Source: Hepsetus odoe (taxonomy: Eukaryota; Chordata; Actinopteri; Characiformes; Hepsetidae). Taken from it: a DNA stretch of 64,000 nt. Shown here in pieces: positions 1 through 12,359 of this stretch. The notes beneath the pieces are model-generated. The model did not search any database. It was not told the DNA's origin and was given only the letters and a program-made list of their open reading frames with translations. Within the stretch, counting starts at the first letter, position 1. Each line of letters starts with the position of its first letter. Where the stretch lies: NCBI GenBank assembly GCA_017165825.1, contig CM029385.1, forward strand, positions 2,106,906 through 2,170,905, read 5' to 3'. A program made the translations under genes and the position numbers.

Positions 1-299
1 AGGAGCCCAACCTGACCACACGGCACCAATTATAGAGAGATGACCAAATTCAGTCTGAACCCAAATCTGATGACACATTCTGTCTGAATCTGACACACAC
101 ATCTCTCTGAGCTCGGTGTCGATCTGGCGAAATAGTTTTTCCGTAGTTAAGAAATATTCCTGCCTGGGCCCGGCTAAATTGGCTGAACCCCATCGTGGCC
201 CTTAATAATCACGATTTCATTCTATTCCTACAAGGGTTGGAAGACTTTTAGTATTCGAGGTAAACCTGGACTCATAGTGTGGGCTTGTCAGAGCTAAAA

Positions 300-720
300 G
301 TTAGTTATATAGTTCTTCTTCTTCTGTGGTCGACCCCTAAACGGGAGCAGCCGAATCATCTGTCTCCATTTCTTCCGGTCCTCCACATCTTCCTCCTTCA
401 AATGGACCACCTAAATGTCCTCTCTCACCAAATCCATAAACATCCTCTTTGGTCTTCCTCCTCTCCTCTTTCCTGGCAGCTCCATCTTCAACATCCTCCT
501 CCCAATATACTCCTCGTCTCTCCTCTGGACGTGTCCAAATCAGCACAACCTTGCTTCTCCAACTTTGTCTCCAAGACGTCTAACCTGATCTGTCCCTCTA
601 ATATACTTGTTTCTATTCCTGTCCATCCTCGTCACACCCAGCGATCATCTCAGCATCTTTAACTCTGACACCTCCAGCTCCGCCTCCGGTCTTTTCATCA
701 CCGCCACCGTTTTAAAGTTA
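300..720 (-). mobile_element. RTE-type LINE 3' fragment (antisense)
   Basis: Reading the minus strand gives the degenerate C-terminus of a fish non-LTR retrotransposon, with the 'PEERRG'/'WTRPEERRGVYWEEDVEDG'-like stretch and the GGTCGACCCCTAAACGGGAG terminus (sense form GCGACCCCTAA). The same piece recurs at 5755, 9715, 14500, 22540, 29440 and 30600. It is short and broken, with no function. Assignment to RTE rests on recall of the family's tail, not on a database search. Confidence 0.6.
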
Positions 721-1152
721 ATTATATATAAATATACATTTTTAATTAAACTAGCTTCCATGGAGAGTAAATTTCTCTGTGCTCAGAGCTGTTTTGCTCC
801 CACAGTGACCGTCAACTGGCTGGAAGTGCTTTTGTTATTTCTGGGTTCCAGAGAGGTGTTATTGACTGGACTCCTGCAGAAACGTGATTGGCTGATGGAG
901 AGCTGATGAAGGCTGCTTGACCTGCTCCGGCAGCGCCTTGCTGCAGGCGGTCATGATGGGCCGTGACCCGAAAAATCGCTCCAAAATAAAGTAATTAAAG
1001 GTCAAACGGGAGCGTCACGCTGGCTTCGGTTTGATTAAATTAGGGCTGCTGACTGAACCGCCGCAGAATTAGCACGTTGATGCCAACGGTTACTGACACC
1101 GTGGAAATGACAGGAAAACTGCTGAGGGGACGAAATGATGAAAAGGCAGCTG

Positions 1153-1156
<4 letters not shown>

Positions 1157-1188
<32 letters not shown>
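1157..1188 (+). repeat. (GT)16 microsatellite abutting a splice acceptor
   Basis: Sixteen GT units are followed by only CCTGCAG before the ctnnbl1 exon at 1196, so the (GT)n replaces the usual polypyrimidine tract of the acceptor. Confidence 0.97.
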
Positions 1189-1190
<2 letters not shown>

Positions 1191-1195
1191 TGCAG

Positions 1196-1268
1196 ACAAA
1201 GATGCCTTTTGACGCCAACAAGCTGTACTGCAGTGAAATTCTGGCCATCCTTCTTCAGAACAACGACA
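1196..1268 (+). CDS. ctnnbl1: ctnnbl1 exon (human-like exon 8)
   Basis: 73 nt between CCTGCAG and the donor GTAAGT. It starts in phase 0 (ACA AAG ATG: TKMPFDANKLYCSEILAILL) and ends with one base of a split codon. The human equivalent reads AKMPFDANKLYCSE, so the block is highly conserved. The phase-0 start exactly fits the phase-0 end of the displaced exon at 26589 (human junction LLKRLK/AKMPF). The acceptor has a (GT)16 tract where pyrimidines are expected. Confidence 0.95.
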
Positions 1269-4200
1269 GTAAGTTCAAAACTGAGTTTTTTTTATTTACT
1301 TCAGCTTTACTCTCATGTAATTACTTGAAAAGATTCATGCAAATTAAGACAAAGTTAACAATTTAGTCCAAACTTCACTTCAAGCTCCTCCCATTTCTGG
1401 CATTTGTTAAATGTCTGCGAGTTGTATTTGATTTAGTGATCATCTCCTCTAGGACCTGCATCTTTCTTTCTTCCATTTTTATCTCTTGTCCTGATATTTT
1501 TGGCCACACACATTAAAAAAATTTTTGCAAACCCTGCATACTTTATTCAAAAAGGCAATACGTGGGGAAAAAAAACTAAAGTGCTGGAAGTGTTTGTATC
1601 AAATATCCACTTTTCCAAACCTAATCTTGGTAAAAGTTCTGGACCCACCGTCCTTATTCTGAAGTGAAAGGGACTATTTGTCATCGTGAAAGCACCCGGA
1701 GAGCAGCGATGGGGACGGGACCCTGCTCAAGGGTACCTCAGGACAACCTACTGATTCAAGCCGATGACTTTCCACTTCTGGGGCCTCGTCCCTAAGCGCT
1801 AGACCTCCGCTGCCCCTTTCAGTAGCTGCATTTAAAAACTAGAAGCCAGTTAGCAGGCTTTTCACTGCAGGACGGGCAGAGTTTTCAGCTGGATTTCATC
1901 ATAAATCATTTGCACTTTGCATTAGACTGTGTGTGGGGACACCAAGGCAGGTGCTGCTGGAGAAATGAACACCTCTGTGTTGGACATTTGAAACCAAGAC
2001 AAGCTTCAAGCACTAAATAAGCCAATTTACTCCTGCATGTGTAGGAGCTTGAATATAACTTCTCTCTACAAGCCTCAAATGAGAAAAATGAAAGAATTCC
2101 CACATCACTTAAACTTTTTACTCTTTTTATTGTCACCATCATTGTTACAAATAGTTAATCATCTGGAATCACCTGGTTCTTCTCTGCTTCATGTCTTAAA
2201 TTAGATGCTTTGTTCTGCATGAAGGTTCAGACGTAGATCTCTGTGTGGATTAACCAACACAAAACTATCAAACTGCTCAGGTACAGACACTGTCCTTCAG
2301 GAAGATCTGGAGAACTGCTCAGGTACAGAGACTGGACTGAAAATGAGAGACAACACTGTCCTTCAGGAAGATCTGGAGAACTGCTCTGGTACAGAGACTG
2401 TCCTTCAGGAAGATCTGGAGAACTGCTCTGGTACAGAGACTGTACTGAAAATGAGAGACAACAACACTGTCCTTCAGGAAGATCTGGAGAACTGCTCAGG
2501 TACAGAGACTGGACTGAAAATGAGAGACAACAACACTGTCCTTCAGGAAGATCTGGAGAACTGCTCAGGAACAGAGACTGGACTGAAAATGAGAGACAAC
2601 AACACTGTCCTTCAGGAAGATCTGGAGAACTGCTCAGGGACAGAGACTGGACTGAAAATGAGAGACAACACTGTCCTTCAGGAAGATCTGGAGAACTGCT
2701 CAGGTACAGAGACTGGACTGAACATGAGAGACAACAACACTGTCCTTCAGGAAGATCTGGAGAACTGTCCCTCAAGACATTAAAATGCAAGAAAGTCTGA
2801 TTCTGGAATCAAAATCCTTTGTTTTCTTTAAAAGCTATTGCTAATGAGATTTTTAATACCAAGATATGCAAATGGACTCTTCTGATTGGCTGCCTTATGT
2901 TGCACCTCATTGACATTACCTGCTTGTGTACTGGTGGTGGAACTGTTCAGTGTCTAGCTGTATCTCTTTTGCTCCTGCTCTTCCTAGCTGTGCCATCTCT
3001 TTCTCTCTTTCTACATCTAGCTAACTTTATGCTTTCTCCATATTATTCCATCCATCCTTCTCTTAATTTCTTTCTTCCCTTTCTCACAGACACAAGGGAT
3101 CTCCTCGGAGAGATGGATGGCATAGACGTTCTTCTGCAGCAGCTTTCAGTAAGCTCTCTCCCTCTCTCCTTCTCTCTCTCTTCCTCCCTCTGTCCCAGTA
3201 GGTTCAGTGCTGTCTCTTTCGATGCACCTTTTCAGCAGAAGTGCAGGGTGTGTGTCAGGCCTGCTTAACTGTGCCTTGTAGAGCTGAACCCACAGGTGGG
3301 TTTGGCTCATCTTGAATTCCAAAAGAAGGCTTTAGCTCAGCGTATCGAGCTGAACGTTGGTATAAATGATTTCTACGTTTTAGAAACGATCCCTTTGTGC
3401 GACTGTGAAACACGTTTAGCGGTCAGATCGGGTCAAAACCAAACAAATACATCATTAAAACAACGCTGATTTCAGGGACGTCCATCTTGATGGCTGGTTG
3501 ATGAAGAACAGTCAGCGCTCCACCCGCAAAAGTGGTGCTTTCTGCTGCGATGCTGATCCTATTCAGCCTAAAGAGAAAACAAAGCCCTGCTTTTGTCAAA
3601 AATGCTTACAATTAAGAGTTCCTTTATAAGGAAACTAACATGCTCACTTTCCCACTGAAGAAAATGATCCACTAAGGCGGTGAAGATGCCAAATGTTGCA
3701 AACAAGAGCTAGAAATCAACGATCATAATAATTTTATGAGTCATCGGACCATCAGCAGTTGTTTTTGTCAGTAAAAGCAATTTATTAGAATAAACACAAA
3801 TAAATAAACAGTTCAACAGGTGGTTAGAAGAACAGCTTGTTTTCTAATGAACTTAACCAGAAAGACTTGGTATGAACTTTTAGGAATTTACTGGTGTCTC
3901 CACTTGCAGGTGTTTAAGAGGCACAACCCGTCCACACCGGAGGAGCAGGAGATGATGGAGAACCTCTTTGATGCACTCTGCTCTTGCCTCATGCTGCCAG
4001 CCAATCGGGACCGCTTTCTCAGAGGGGAGGGGCTTCAGCTGATGAACCTCATGCTCAGGTCCGTGATTGGCTGGGATGATGATTTAGTTCTCTGTTAAAA
4101 AACTGGTTTAACTGGTTTCATTATCGTATCGTGAAAAATAGATTCAAACTGATGCAACTCCGGGATGGGTGAGTGTAGGAGAAATGGATTCTGGAACGTC

Positions 4201-7200
4201 TGTCCTGCGAAAGTTCATCCTGACGGCAGTGCAGGAGAGGGATTCTCCACAAGCCAGATGCAGACTTTTGAGAATGGAGCTCTGGCTGTGGTTTCAGTGT
4301 TGAGTGAAGCACTGCAGCAGGCGCCGAGGAGGGAAACTGTGAAAAGGACAAATCTTCCAAAAGAAGGAGCTCCATCAGCGAAAACCTCATGTGTTACTTT
4401 CCGGTGTTAAAAACATTACCTGCTAATTGAAATCCGCACCTCTTTTTTAGCAAGAAGGGTGGGCTCGGAAATAGAACCCGAGTCGGTGATGAAGATGTTT
4501 TTATTCTCCTTTTAATTGAAGTGCCTCTCGTGTGGCGGTGGACTTTCTGTCCTGTTGGGAGACGTTTGATAAAACTAACAAGTCTGCTTTACTGGGTTTA
4601 GATTAGATTAGACCAGGTCAGATTAGATTGGATGAGACCAGGTCAGATTAGATTGGGTGAGATCAAGTCAGATTAGACTGGATTAGATAGGTCAGATGAG
4701 ATTGGATGAGCGGCTAAATCTGTCAGATTAGATTGGGTGAGACCAGGTCGGATTAGATTGGATGAGTGGCTAAATCTGTCAGATTAGATTGGGTGAGACC
4801 AGGTCGGATTAGATTGGTTGAGATCAAGTCAGATTAGACTGGATTAGATTAGGTCAAATGAGATTGGATGAGCAGCTAAATCTGTCAGATTAGATTGGGT
4901 GAGACCAGGTCGGATTAGATTGGATGAGTGGCTAAAACTGTCAGATTAGACTGGATGAGACCAGGTCGGATTAGACTGGATGAGATTCAGTTTGATGCAG
5001 AGTGCAGTTACAGAGCTGAGGAAACGGTCAGCGGTCTTGTGTTTGGGGACTAGGCTCTAGGTTTGGAAGGTCTTGGGTTCCCCATCACTGCTGCCTGGCT
5101 GCGCTCTGCTCTGCTCTGAGTCTGGGTTCAATACAGGAGATGCATTTCGTTGTTTCACAATGACTAATAGTCACTTTCACTTTGCCATCAGACCAGAAGC
5201 ATATACAGATTGCATCATTAAGCAGAGTGTAATAAATATGTTATAGCAGAGCAAACGTGTATAAATGGGTAATTTATACACAGTGTGAAGTCGTACGGTT
5301 TGAAGAGGAACGATGAAGTGCCACGAGCAAGCTTGGCTGCTTTAAAAAGACATGAATGTTCAACGAGCTGGGCTTTTACTCCGGCTGTTCGATGACGGGC
5401 TCCCCGAATCTGCGAAAAGGCGCTTGCTCGTTCGTACGAGCCGCCGATGTGTTTGTGCCCAGAGTGAGAAGAAAAGTTGGCCAGCTTTACTTTTCCTTTA
5501 CTTTTATACCCAGTTTTGAAAGATGGGATTTAGCCGCTCGACTACACGACGTGAGGAAAAGGCAGGACGGAGTCGAGGGGCGTCTCCAACTCCTCCTTTT
5601 ATTCTATCAGCTTGGGCGCTTTATAATGTTTACATTGTTAAAAATGAAGCAGAAATCGAAGCAGTTTGTCTCTCGTCTGTTTCAAACGTTCTGATGGGAT
5701 AATTATTTATAACAGACCTTCGTATTTTAGCCCCTCGTTTATTCTTTCTCTCTTTTTCTTTCGGCTGCTCCTGTTTAGGAGTCGCCACAGCGGATCGCCC
5801 GTCTCCATTTCTTCCGGTCCTCTGCATCTTCCCGCTTCAAACCGACCACCTGCATGTCCTCTCTCACCATGTCCATAAACCTCCTCTTTGGTCTTCCTCT
5901 TCTCTTTTCTTCTTGTTTAGCCCCTCGTTTATTAATGAACAAATATCAAAAATTAATCCGGAGTTAATGTCCACTCGGTTAAAGAGCCACAGTCAGTCTT
6001 CGTTCTTTCTTTCTATCTTTCACACTCTATCTCTTCTCTCCATCCTTCTCTCCTTCCCTCTCACGTTTAATCTGTTTCTCACTTTTTGTGTTTCTTTCTC
6101 ATGCTCTCTATCATCTCTTTCTCTCTTATTCTGTCTTTCTCCCTCATGCTCCCTGTCATCTCTTCTCATGCTCTCTTTCATTTCTCTCACACCATCAATT
6201 CTCTCTCTCTCTCTCTCATTAGTTTTTCTCTAATTCTCTCATGCTCTCCATCATCTCTCTTTCACTTAGTCTCTCTCACGCTCTAGTTCTCTTTTTTTTT
6301 TCTGATTCTGTCAACTCTCTTTCTCATACTCTTTCGTTTCTCTTTCTCTCTCACACTCGATCACCTCTCCCACTCTCCATGCTCTTCTCTCTTTAGTCGT
6401 TTTCTCTTTCCCTGTTAGTTTTTCTCATTTTTCTGTTTCCCTCTCATGCTCTGTCATCTCTCTTTCTCATGCTCTTTCATTTCTCTCTTCCTCTCAAAGT
6501 CTTTCTCAGATGCTCTGTCATTCTCTTTCTGTTTCTCTCACACATCATCGTCTCTTTCTCTGTTTCCCTCTCACTCTTTGCATCACCTCTCTCTTGTGCT
6601 CTCTCCCACTTTCTCTCGTTCACGCTCCACGTCTCACTCTGCCGCACACCTTTGTTGTGCGCTCTCTCGTTCTCTCCCTCACGCGCTCTCCCCCTCCACC
6701 TTGCCATCTGAAATATTTTCAGTCTTCAAGATAAACAGTGTCATTTGTCATCCGGGGATGGAGAGAGTGGCGGAGTGACGGACAGCTACATTTCCCTGCT
6801 GTACGGCGAGCTGTGATACGACTCTGTTTGAGCAGTCGTGATGCGAGAATTCGGCTCTGCTTTGTGTGCCAATTTTTTTTTTTTTTTTTAATGTTTGTGT
6901 GTAGTCCTGCTCGTGATCTTTATGCGCAGTGAATCACACGTTCTGTACCATTTTTGTTTGCAAAATGAATGATTATCAGCATCAGTGCTGGTGCTCGTTT
7001 TTCATTTTGTATTAAACCAAAACTTCATAAAATGTTTTTTTTAAAAATCACATTTTTAACATGAGATCACGCACTTTTCCCCCTCACAGCCAACATACTC
7101 CTTCAGCCAAGAGCCTAAAGTTTCTTTCTTCGGTTTGGCAATTGGAGATACAAGTTTAACAAAAACCTAAAGCTTTTAGACTTTTTATAAAGCTTGTATT

Positions 7201-10200
7201 TTTAGTGTAATATTGAGGGACAGTTCTCCAGATCTTCCTGAAGGACAGTGTTTTTGTCTCTCACTTTCAGTCCGGTCTCTGTACTTGGGCAGTTTCAGAA
7301 GCAGTGTGGGATCATCTCCACGGAGAACAGACCATCAGAAGGCAGAAGGCGATCTTTGGTACTTCAAGAAGCCTGGAGAAATGTTCCTGAAGACAGCTTA
7401 AAGAAACGAGCTTGTCTAAGAGCTGCTCAGAATAACGGTGGTCGAACCAAATCTGGACTTTAAAGCTGGTTCCAGTTAAAACTCTCTTCCTACAAAATAG
7501 AAAGAAACGAGGGGCTCAATACTTTTGCACAGCACTGTATAAAAGAGTGGCAGAAACGAAAGTAAGAGTTCTCAGAGTTTTGAGTAAAGATGTTCTAATC
7601 CTGCACGCAGAGAGAAGAAGCAGTCCCGGACGAGTGCTCTGAAGGTCCTGGACCATGGCATGATCGGCCCCGAGGGCTCCGATAACTGCCACAAGTTTGT
7701 GGACATCCTAGGGCTCCGGACCATTTTCCCCCTCTTCATGAAGACGCCCAAGAAGATGAGGAAAGCTGGGATCTCTGACAAGGAGCATGAAGGTACTGTT
7801 AAAACCTATGTCCTCATCTTCACCCACATTGAGATCTTTCTTTCCGTTCCTGCAGGGTTTAAATTCGTGGAATGATTGCATGATTAACAGCTGAGAAGTT
7901 CGTCTGCACTTTAAATACGGGCTGCTCATAAAGATTTCAAACCTCTTTAATGACCTGCCCTTTCAATTTTACACTTCTAGTGGCGTGTAAAGAAACAGCT
8001 ACACGTGGGACAGTTTCCTTACGTATAGCGTTCTGTATATCATCTATACATCATCAGATCAGTATCATTTAATTGGTATAAAAAAAAATCAGTGGTCATG
8101 TGTGTGCAGTGGCAAAAAGTCATCCTTCCTTTCTGGAATCCTAATTTTCCTGCATTTGATAATCTCTCAGCATCTTTGTTGGTTCATCGCCGACACGAGC
8201 ACATCGAGTGTGACAGGAGAGCCGCTACCGTGACCACCCTCGGATCAGAAATACCTGGATTGCGAAGCGTGTTGGAGACTCTGCGTGGTTTTAATATCTC
8301 TATCACAACGACAATATCGTGTATGTTTAAAGCACGTACGCTTTATTATTGACTTTAATAAAAGGACTAATAACGACTGAAAAAAATGTCATATCAAATC
8401 AGTCTGTATTTTATTGATATTTAATTGGCAGTTATTTGGCCTTTTGCCCATCCTATCCCCTTTTTTCCGATTTGATGCTTTCGGTAATAAAAGTAATGGC
8501 CAAGCCTATTTTTAAAAAGTTCAAGCAACTTCAATAGTGAAGAACGTAGAATAGCATTACGATTGAAGGCCGTCCTGTCGAAATGGCACTTTTTTTCCAG
8601 TATAAAAACACAATCGTTCAGGCCCAGAATCAGTTTCTAAAACGCGTGTGTGCGCTCGTGTGTTTCTCTGCGATTTCATTCAGTACCAAAAGTGAGTTTT
8701 TGTCCCTGCGGTTGGTAATGGGCACCATTTCCCTGGGTGGCGCTCCTTTCCCCAGCAGCTCCAAACCAAATTTCATGCTGATTGCTTTTTCCTCGAGTCA
8801 GCGAGGTCATTGTTGCCTTCGTCTGGTGCCGTGAGACTGGACAGGGTGGCTGCCTCCTTTGCAGGGGTGTCCTTCACATCTTAAAAAAAAAATAAAAATA
8901 ATAATCAAACCCAGCATCTCTATGCTGCTCAAAGCGGTTGGATCAGAACAGCGCTGGTTCTGCAGACTGTGGTTTAGTCGTAAGACAGATGACGCACCAT
9001 AGTCGTAACGTGCCGATCACACCCTCGGGCACTTTCTTCCAGCACAGAGACATTAATCCCATTTAACTCAGGAAGGGGTCCCGCAAAGCTTTTGCGCCAC
9101 ACGAATCATTGCATGTCGTCCACAAGACAACAGGAGGTGCTCTGGTCAGTGGATTTGTTTGAGGGCTTCACGGCTTTCTGCTGCTAAAGAACCTGACTGG
9201 CTCCTGCTGTTGGTCTTGTCCTTCAGTGTTTCCAAGAGGGCGGTAGACCAACTAAAGTTACCTATTGTCTAATTAATCCCAGTTTCAAATGACTTATTCT
9301 TCACCGTGACTCTTTGATTGAATTGGGTATTGAGGGTGAGAAGAAAATGATCTTACCTCCAAGCTTTGTCTTTGGTCTGACAGGCCTCGAAGGTCTTTCT
9401 CTAGTCATCCTTGCACCAATCCCGTTCATGACGCCAAATTTTTGCTGACTAAAATCCCAGGTCTTTTTCAGAGTCAACCATGAGGCAGGTATTTATTGCT
9501 AGCCATATTGATTGATGGAGGAAAAGCGAAGACAGAACTTGTCTCTCTGTGTGCCTCGTCGTGTTGCTGTTTTTATCAGGTGGAGACACGGGACGTCAGA
9601 GGTCTGTTTCACAGCAGGGGTTGGAATGCAGATTTGTGTTTAACAGATGTAAAAGCCAAGTGGGAGCATAATGTGAGAGACGTAGAGATCCCACAAGACC
9701 TAATTTTAAGATCAACCATCTCCATGTCTTCCTGTCCTCTGCATCTTCCTTTTTCATCCTGAACACCGACATCCATGAGCCTCATCTTTTGCTCTTCCTC
9801 TTTTTCTCCTTCTTGACAGCTCCATCTTCAGCATCCTCATCTCTCCTCTGGACTTGTCCAAGCCAACACAACCTTGCTTCTCTAACTTTTTCTCCAAAAC
9901 GTCCGACCGGAGTTGTCCCTCTTGTTTTTAATCCTTGTTTATCCTTGTCTCACCCAACGGAAATCTCAGCATATTTATTTCCGACGCCTCCAGCTCCTCC
10001 TGTCTTTTCGTCAGTGTCACTGCCTCCAACCCATACAACATAGCTGGTCTCATTACCATCCTGCACACCTTCCCTTTCACTCTTCTCCACCTGTTCCAAC
10101 CTGCCTACACTCTCTTCTTCACCTCTCTTCCACATTCGCCGCTACTCTGAGCTGTTGATCCCAAGTAAGTGTGCTCAGAATGCAGCCTGACTTAAAAGTG

Positions 10201-12230
10201 CAAAATTGGTCGACTGACATCTGCAGGGACGTGGATTTAAAGTAAACTTTTAATCTGAGTCACTTACTCTAACCAGGGCCACTTTCAGTTGTGTGAATCC
10301 TCTTATTGACAAACAGCACAACTTTTAATCTTCCATAAACCCTGCTGTCCGCAGGAACAACACTACCTATTACAGGAGTTAACTGACGCGTGCCGTTGTT
10401 GCTGCATTTGGGGATCGTTTATATTTTCTGGAGGTTTTGGTAACAAACGGGAAGAAATGGGAATTCTAATATACAGGATGTCTATTAGTCCTGGAACTGG
10501 AATGTGAGAATCTTTGCCTTTTTGCTTTGAACTCTTTTCTTAATTGGATTATTTGAGTTATTCCTTCTTTGTCAGTAACGGTTCAGCGAGACGAGAGCTG
10601 GGCGAACAGAAAGACAGCAGGAGTAGGTGGTGCTACGTGAGCGCAATGCTGCCAAACGTTCATTAATCAGCAGCGATTCTTATTACAAACGAGTCCTTTT
10701 GAAGTAATTAAAAAGCCGCTCTCCTGCTGAATGGTAAACGCAGAGATTGATCCCATGGAAAAAATCCCGTCTGAAATCCCACACTTCAGCAGGAGGAGGG
10801 ATTAACAAGCCCCAATTTGCATCTGTAACAAGCTCATTAAGAAAGCTCTCAATAACAGGTCTGACATTTTCCTGACAAACAATTGAGTCGGAAAAAGACA
10901 CTCCCAAAGCCACGAGGCAGGCAGTGTCAGGGACTTTTTTTTTTTTTTTAATTTTCAAGTGTTTCTATTGTTTTCTTCTTTGGTTTGATTCTGGGAATCG
11001 GTTGAAAAGCTTTACATCACGGTACCTTGCTCAGGGATCCTGCAGGACAAACTACTGGTCCGGGATTCAAACCTATGACCTGAACACTGGGCCACCACTG
11101 CCCTTGGTTTGGCAATGTTTTAGTGCTCCAGGCTGCAAAGTGTCTAAAGACAAAAGGTTCTAGATAAAGGGTTTCCAACTACTTGCGGTTCAGCATCAGC
11201 AGTAAACGAATCACCTGATCATCTGGAATCATCTGCCTCTGTTTCTTCACTGTTTCATGTCTTAAGTGAGACGCTTTGTTCTGCTTGAAGGTTCAGACGT
11301 AGATCACTGTGTGGATTAACCAACACAGAACTATCAAACTGCTCAGGTACAGAGACTGGACTGAACATGAGAGACAACAACACTGTCCTTCAGGAAGATC
11401 TGGAGATCTGTTCCTCAACAAGATTAAAATACATGGAAGTCTGGCTCTTTGGAAGGAAAAGGCTTTTGCACTGGACTGTATGTGGGCATGTGACACGTGG
11501 GACTTTTTTAACATTTCTGGACTTTTTTTTTTTTTTGTTTGTTTTTCCTGGTTAGTTTCTGAGGGACAGGAGTGGAGTGAAGAAAAGTGTGAGCATTTGT
11601 TGCATCATGAGATGAGACTTGTCCTCCCCCGTAATCTCTGCATCCTCCTAAAATGGACCGGCAAAACCAGTGTCTGAAAATCTGCTTTCTCCAGCTATTC
11701 CCCCCCCTCCCCCAACCCTGCAGAAACACTGCTGCTGTTCCTCTACCAGCTGGGTCTTAATGAGGCGGATTATTTTAGGAAGTAGAAGGTGGAGAGAGGG
11801 AGCGTGTGAATGTTGTAAAGCACAGAAGACGGAGTTGATCGCGCCGTGTCTCTGTACCTGGAGAGTGATGCCCTAATTCTGGAGCTCTTGCTCTGACAGC
11901 AGCACTTTTAGCCACTTAATGATCCACCTCTTGTCGAACGGGAGCGACTGAGCTCCTCCACGCTGTCATTAAGCCTCAACCAGAAGCCCACTGGGACGCT
12001 GCGCTCCCACACTGTGGAAGAAATGTGCAGCAGGAGAAACAGAATTTTACTGTTTAAAGGGACAGTCCAGCAGGCTTGACTGTGAAATTGTGTTTTAATA
12101 GAGATTACAGGGGGAAAAAAACAAATATAATAAAGCTTTTTTAGCGCCGTGCAGGCAACTTAATCACCACATAAATGCATGAAAATCAGAAATATAATTT
12201 GAAAAAATATTTATTCATTTTTCTGGATTT

Positions 12231-12262
<32 letters not shown>

Positions 12263-12312
12263 TTTGTTTTTTTTTTTTTTCCCCTTCTAGAAATAAAAAT
12301 GGTCCCAATTTG

Positions 12313-12359
<47 letters not shown>

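Larger units (their letters stand above)
1..1195 (+). other. ctnnbl1: ctnnbl1 intron (partial) before the 1196 exon
   Basis: No coding exon is visible here. The stretch holds an antisense RTE-type LINE fragment at about 300-720 and a (GT)16 tract at 1157-1188 that runs almost into the splice acceptor at 1195. The exon that should precede the 1196 exon is not in this part of the window; it is found instead at 26498-26589. Either the true copy lies upstream of the window or the block was moved. Confidence 0.75.
1269..3089 (+). other. ctnnbl1: ctnnbl1 intron between exons at 1196 and 3090
   Basis: No coding sequence is supported. It contains an antisense SINE at about 1665-1815 and a MITE copy whose internal 69-bp minisatellite is expanded to about eight units (2281-2768). 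The last 60 bases before 3089 are pyrimidine-rich, as expected for the acceptor. Confidence 0.85.
4059..7610 (+). other. ctnnbl1: ctnnbl1 intron between exons at 3910 and 7611
   Basis: No coding sequence supported. Contents: a GATTAGATTGG minisatellite (4598-4985), a SINE (5045-5182), a short antisense RTE fragment (5755-5925), a 700-bp polypyrimidine stretch (5995-6705) and an antisense MITE (7213-7545). Confidence 0.85.

Noticed and set aside
2227..2800. Open frames of 185-187 codons on both strands
   Set aside because: They are produced by the 69-bp minisatellite whose unit is a multiple of three; the peptide is a pure repeat and the DNA is part of a dispersed MITE.
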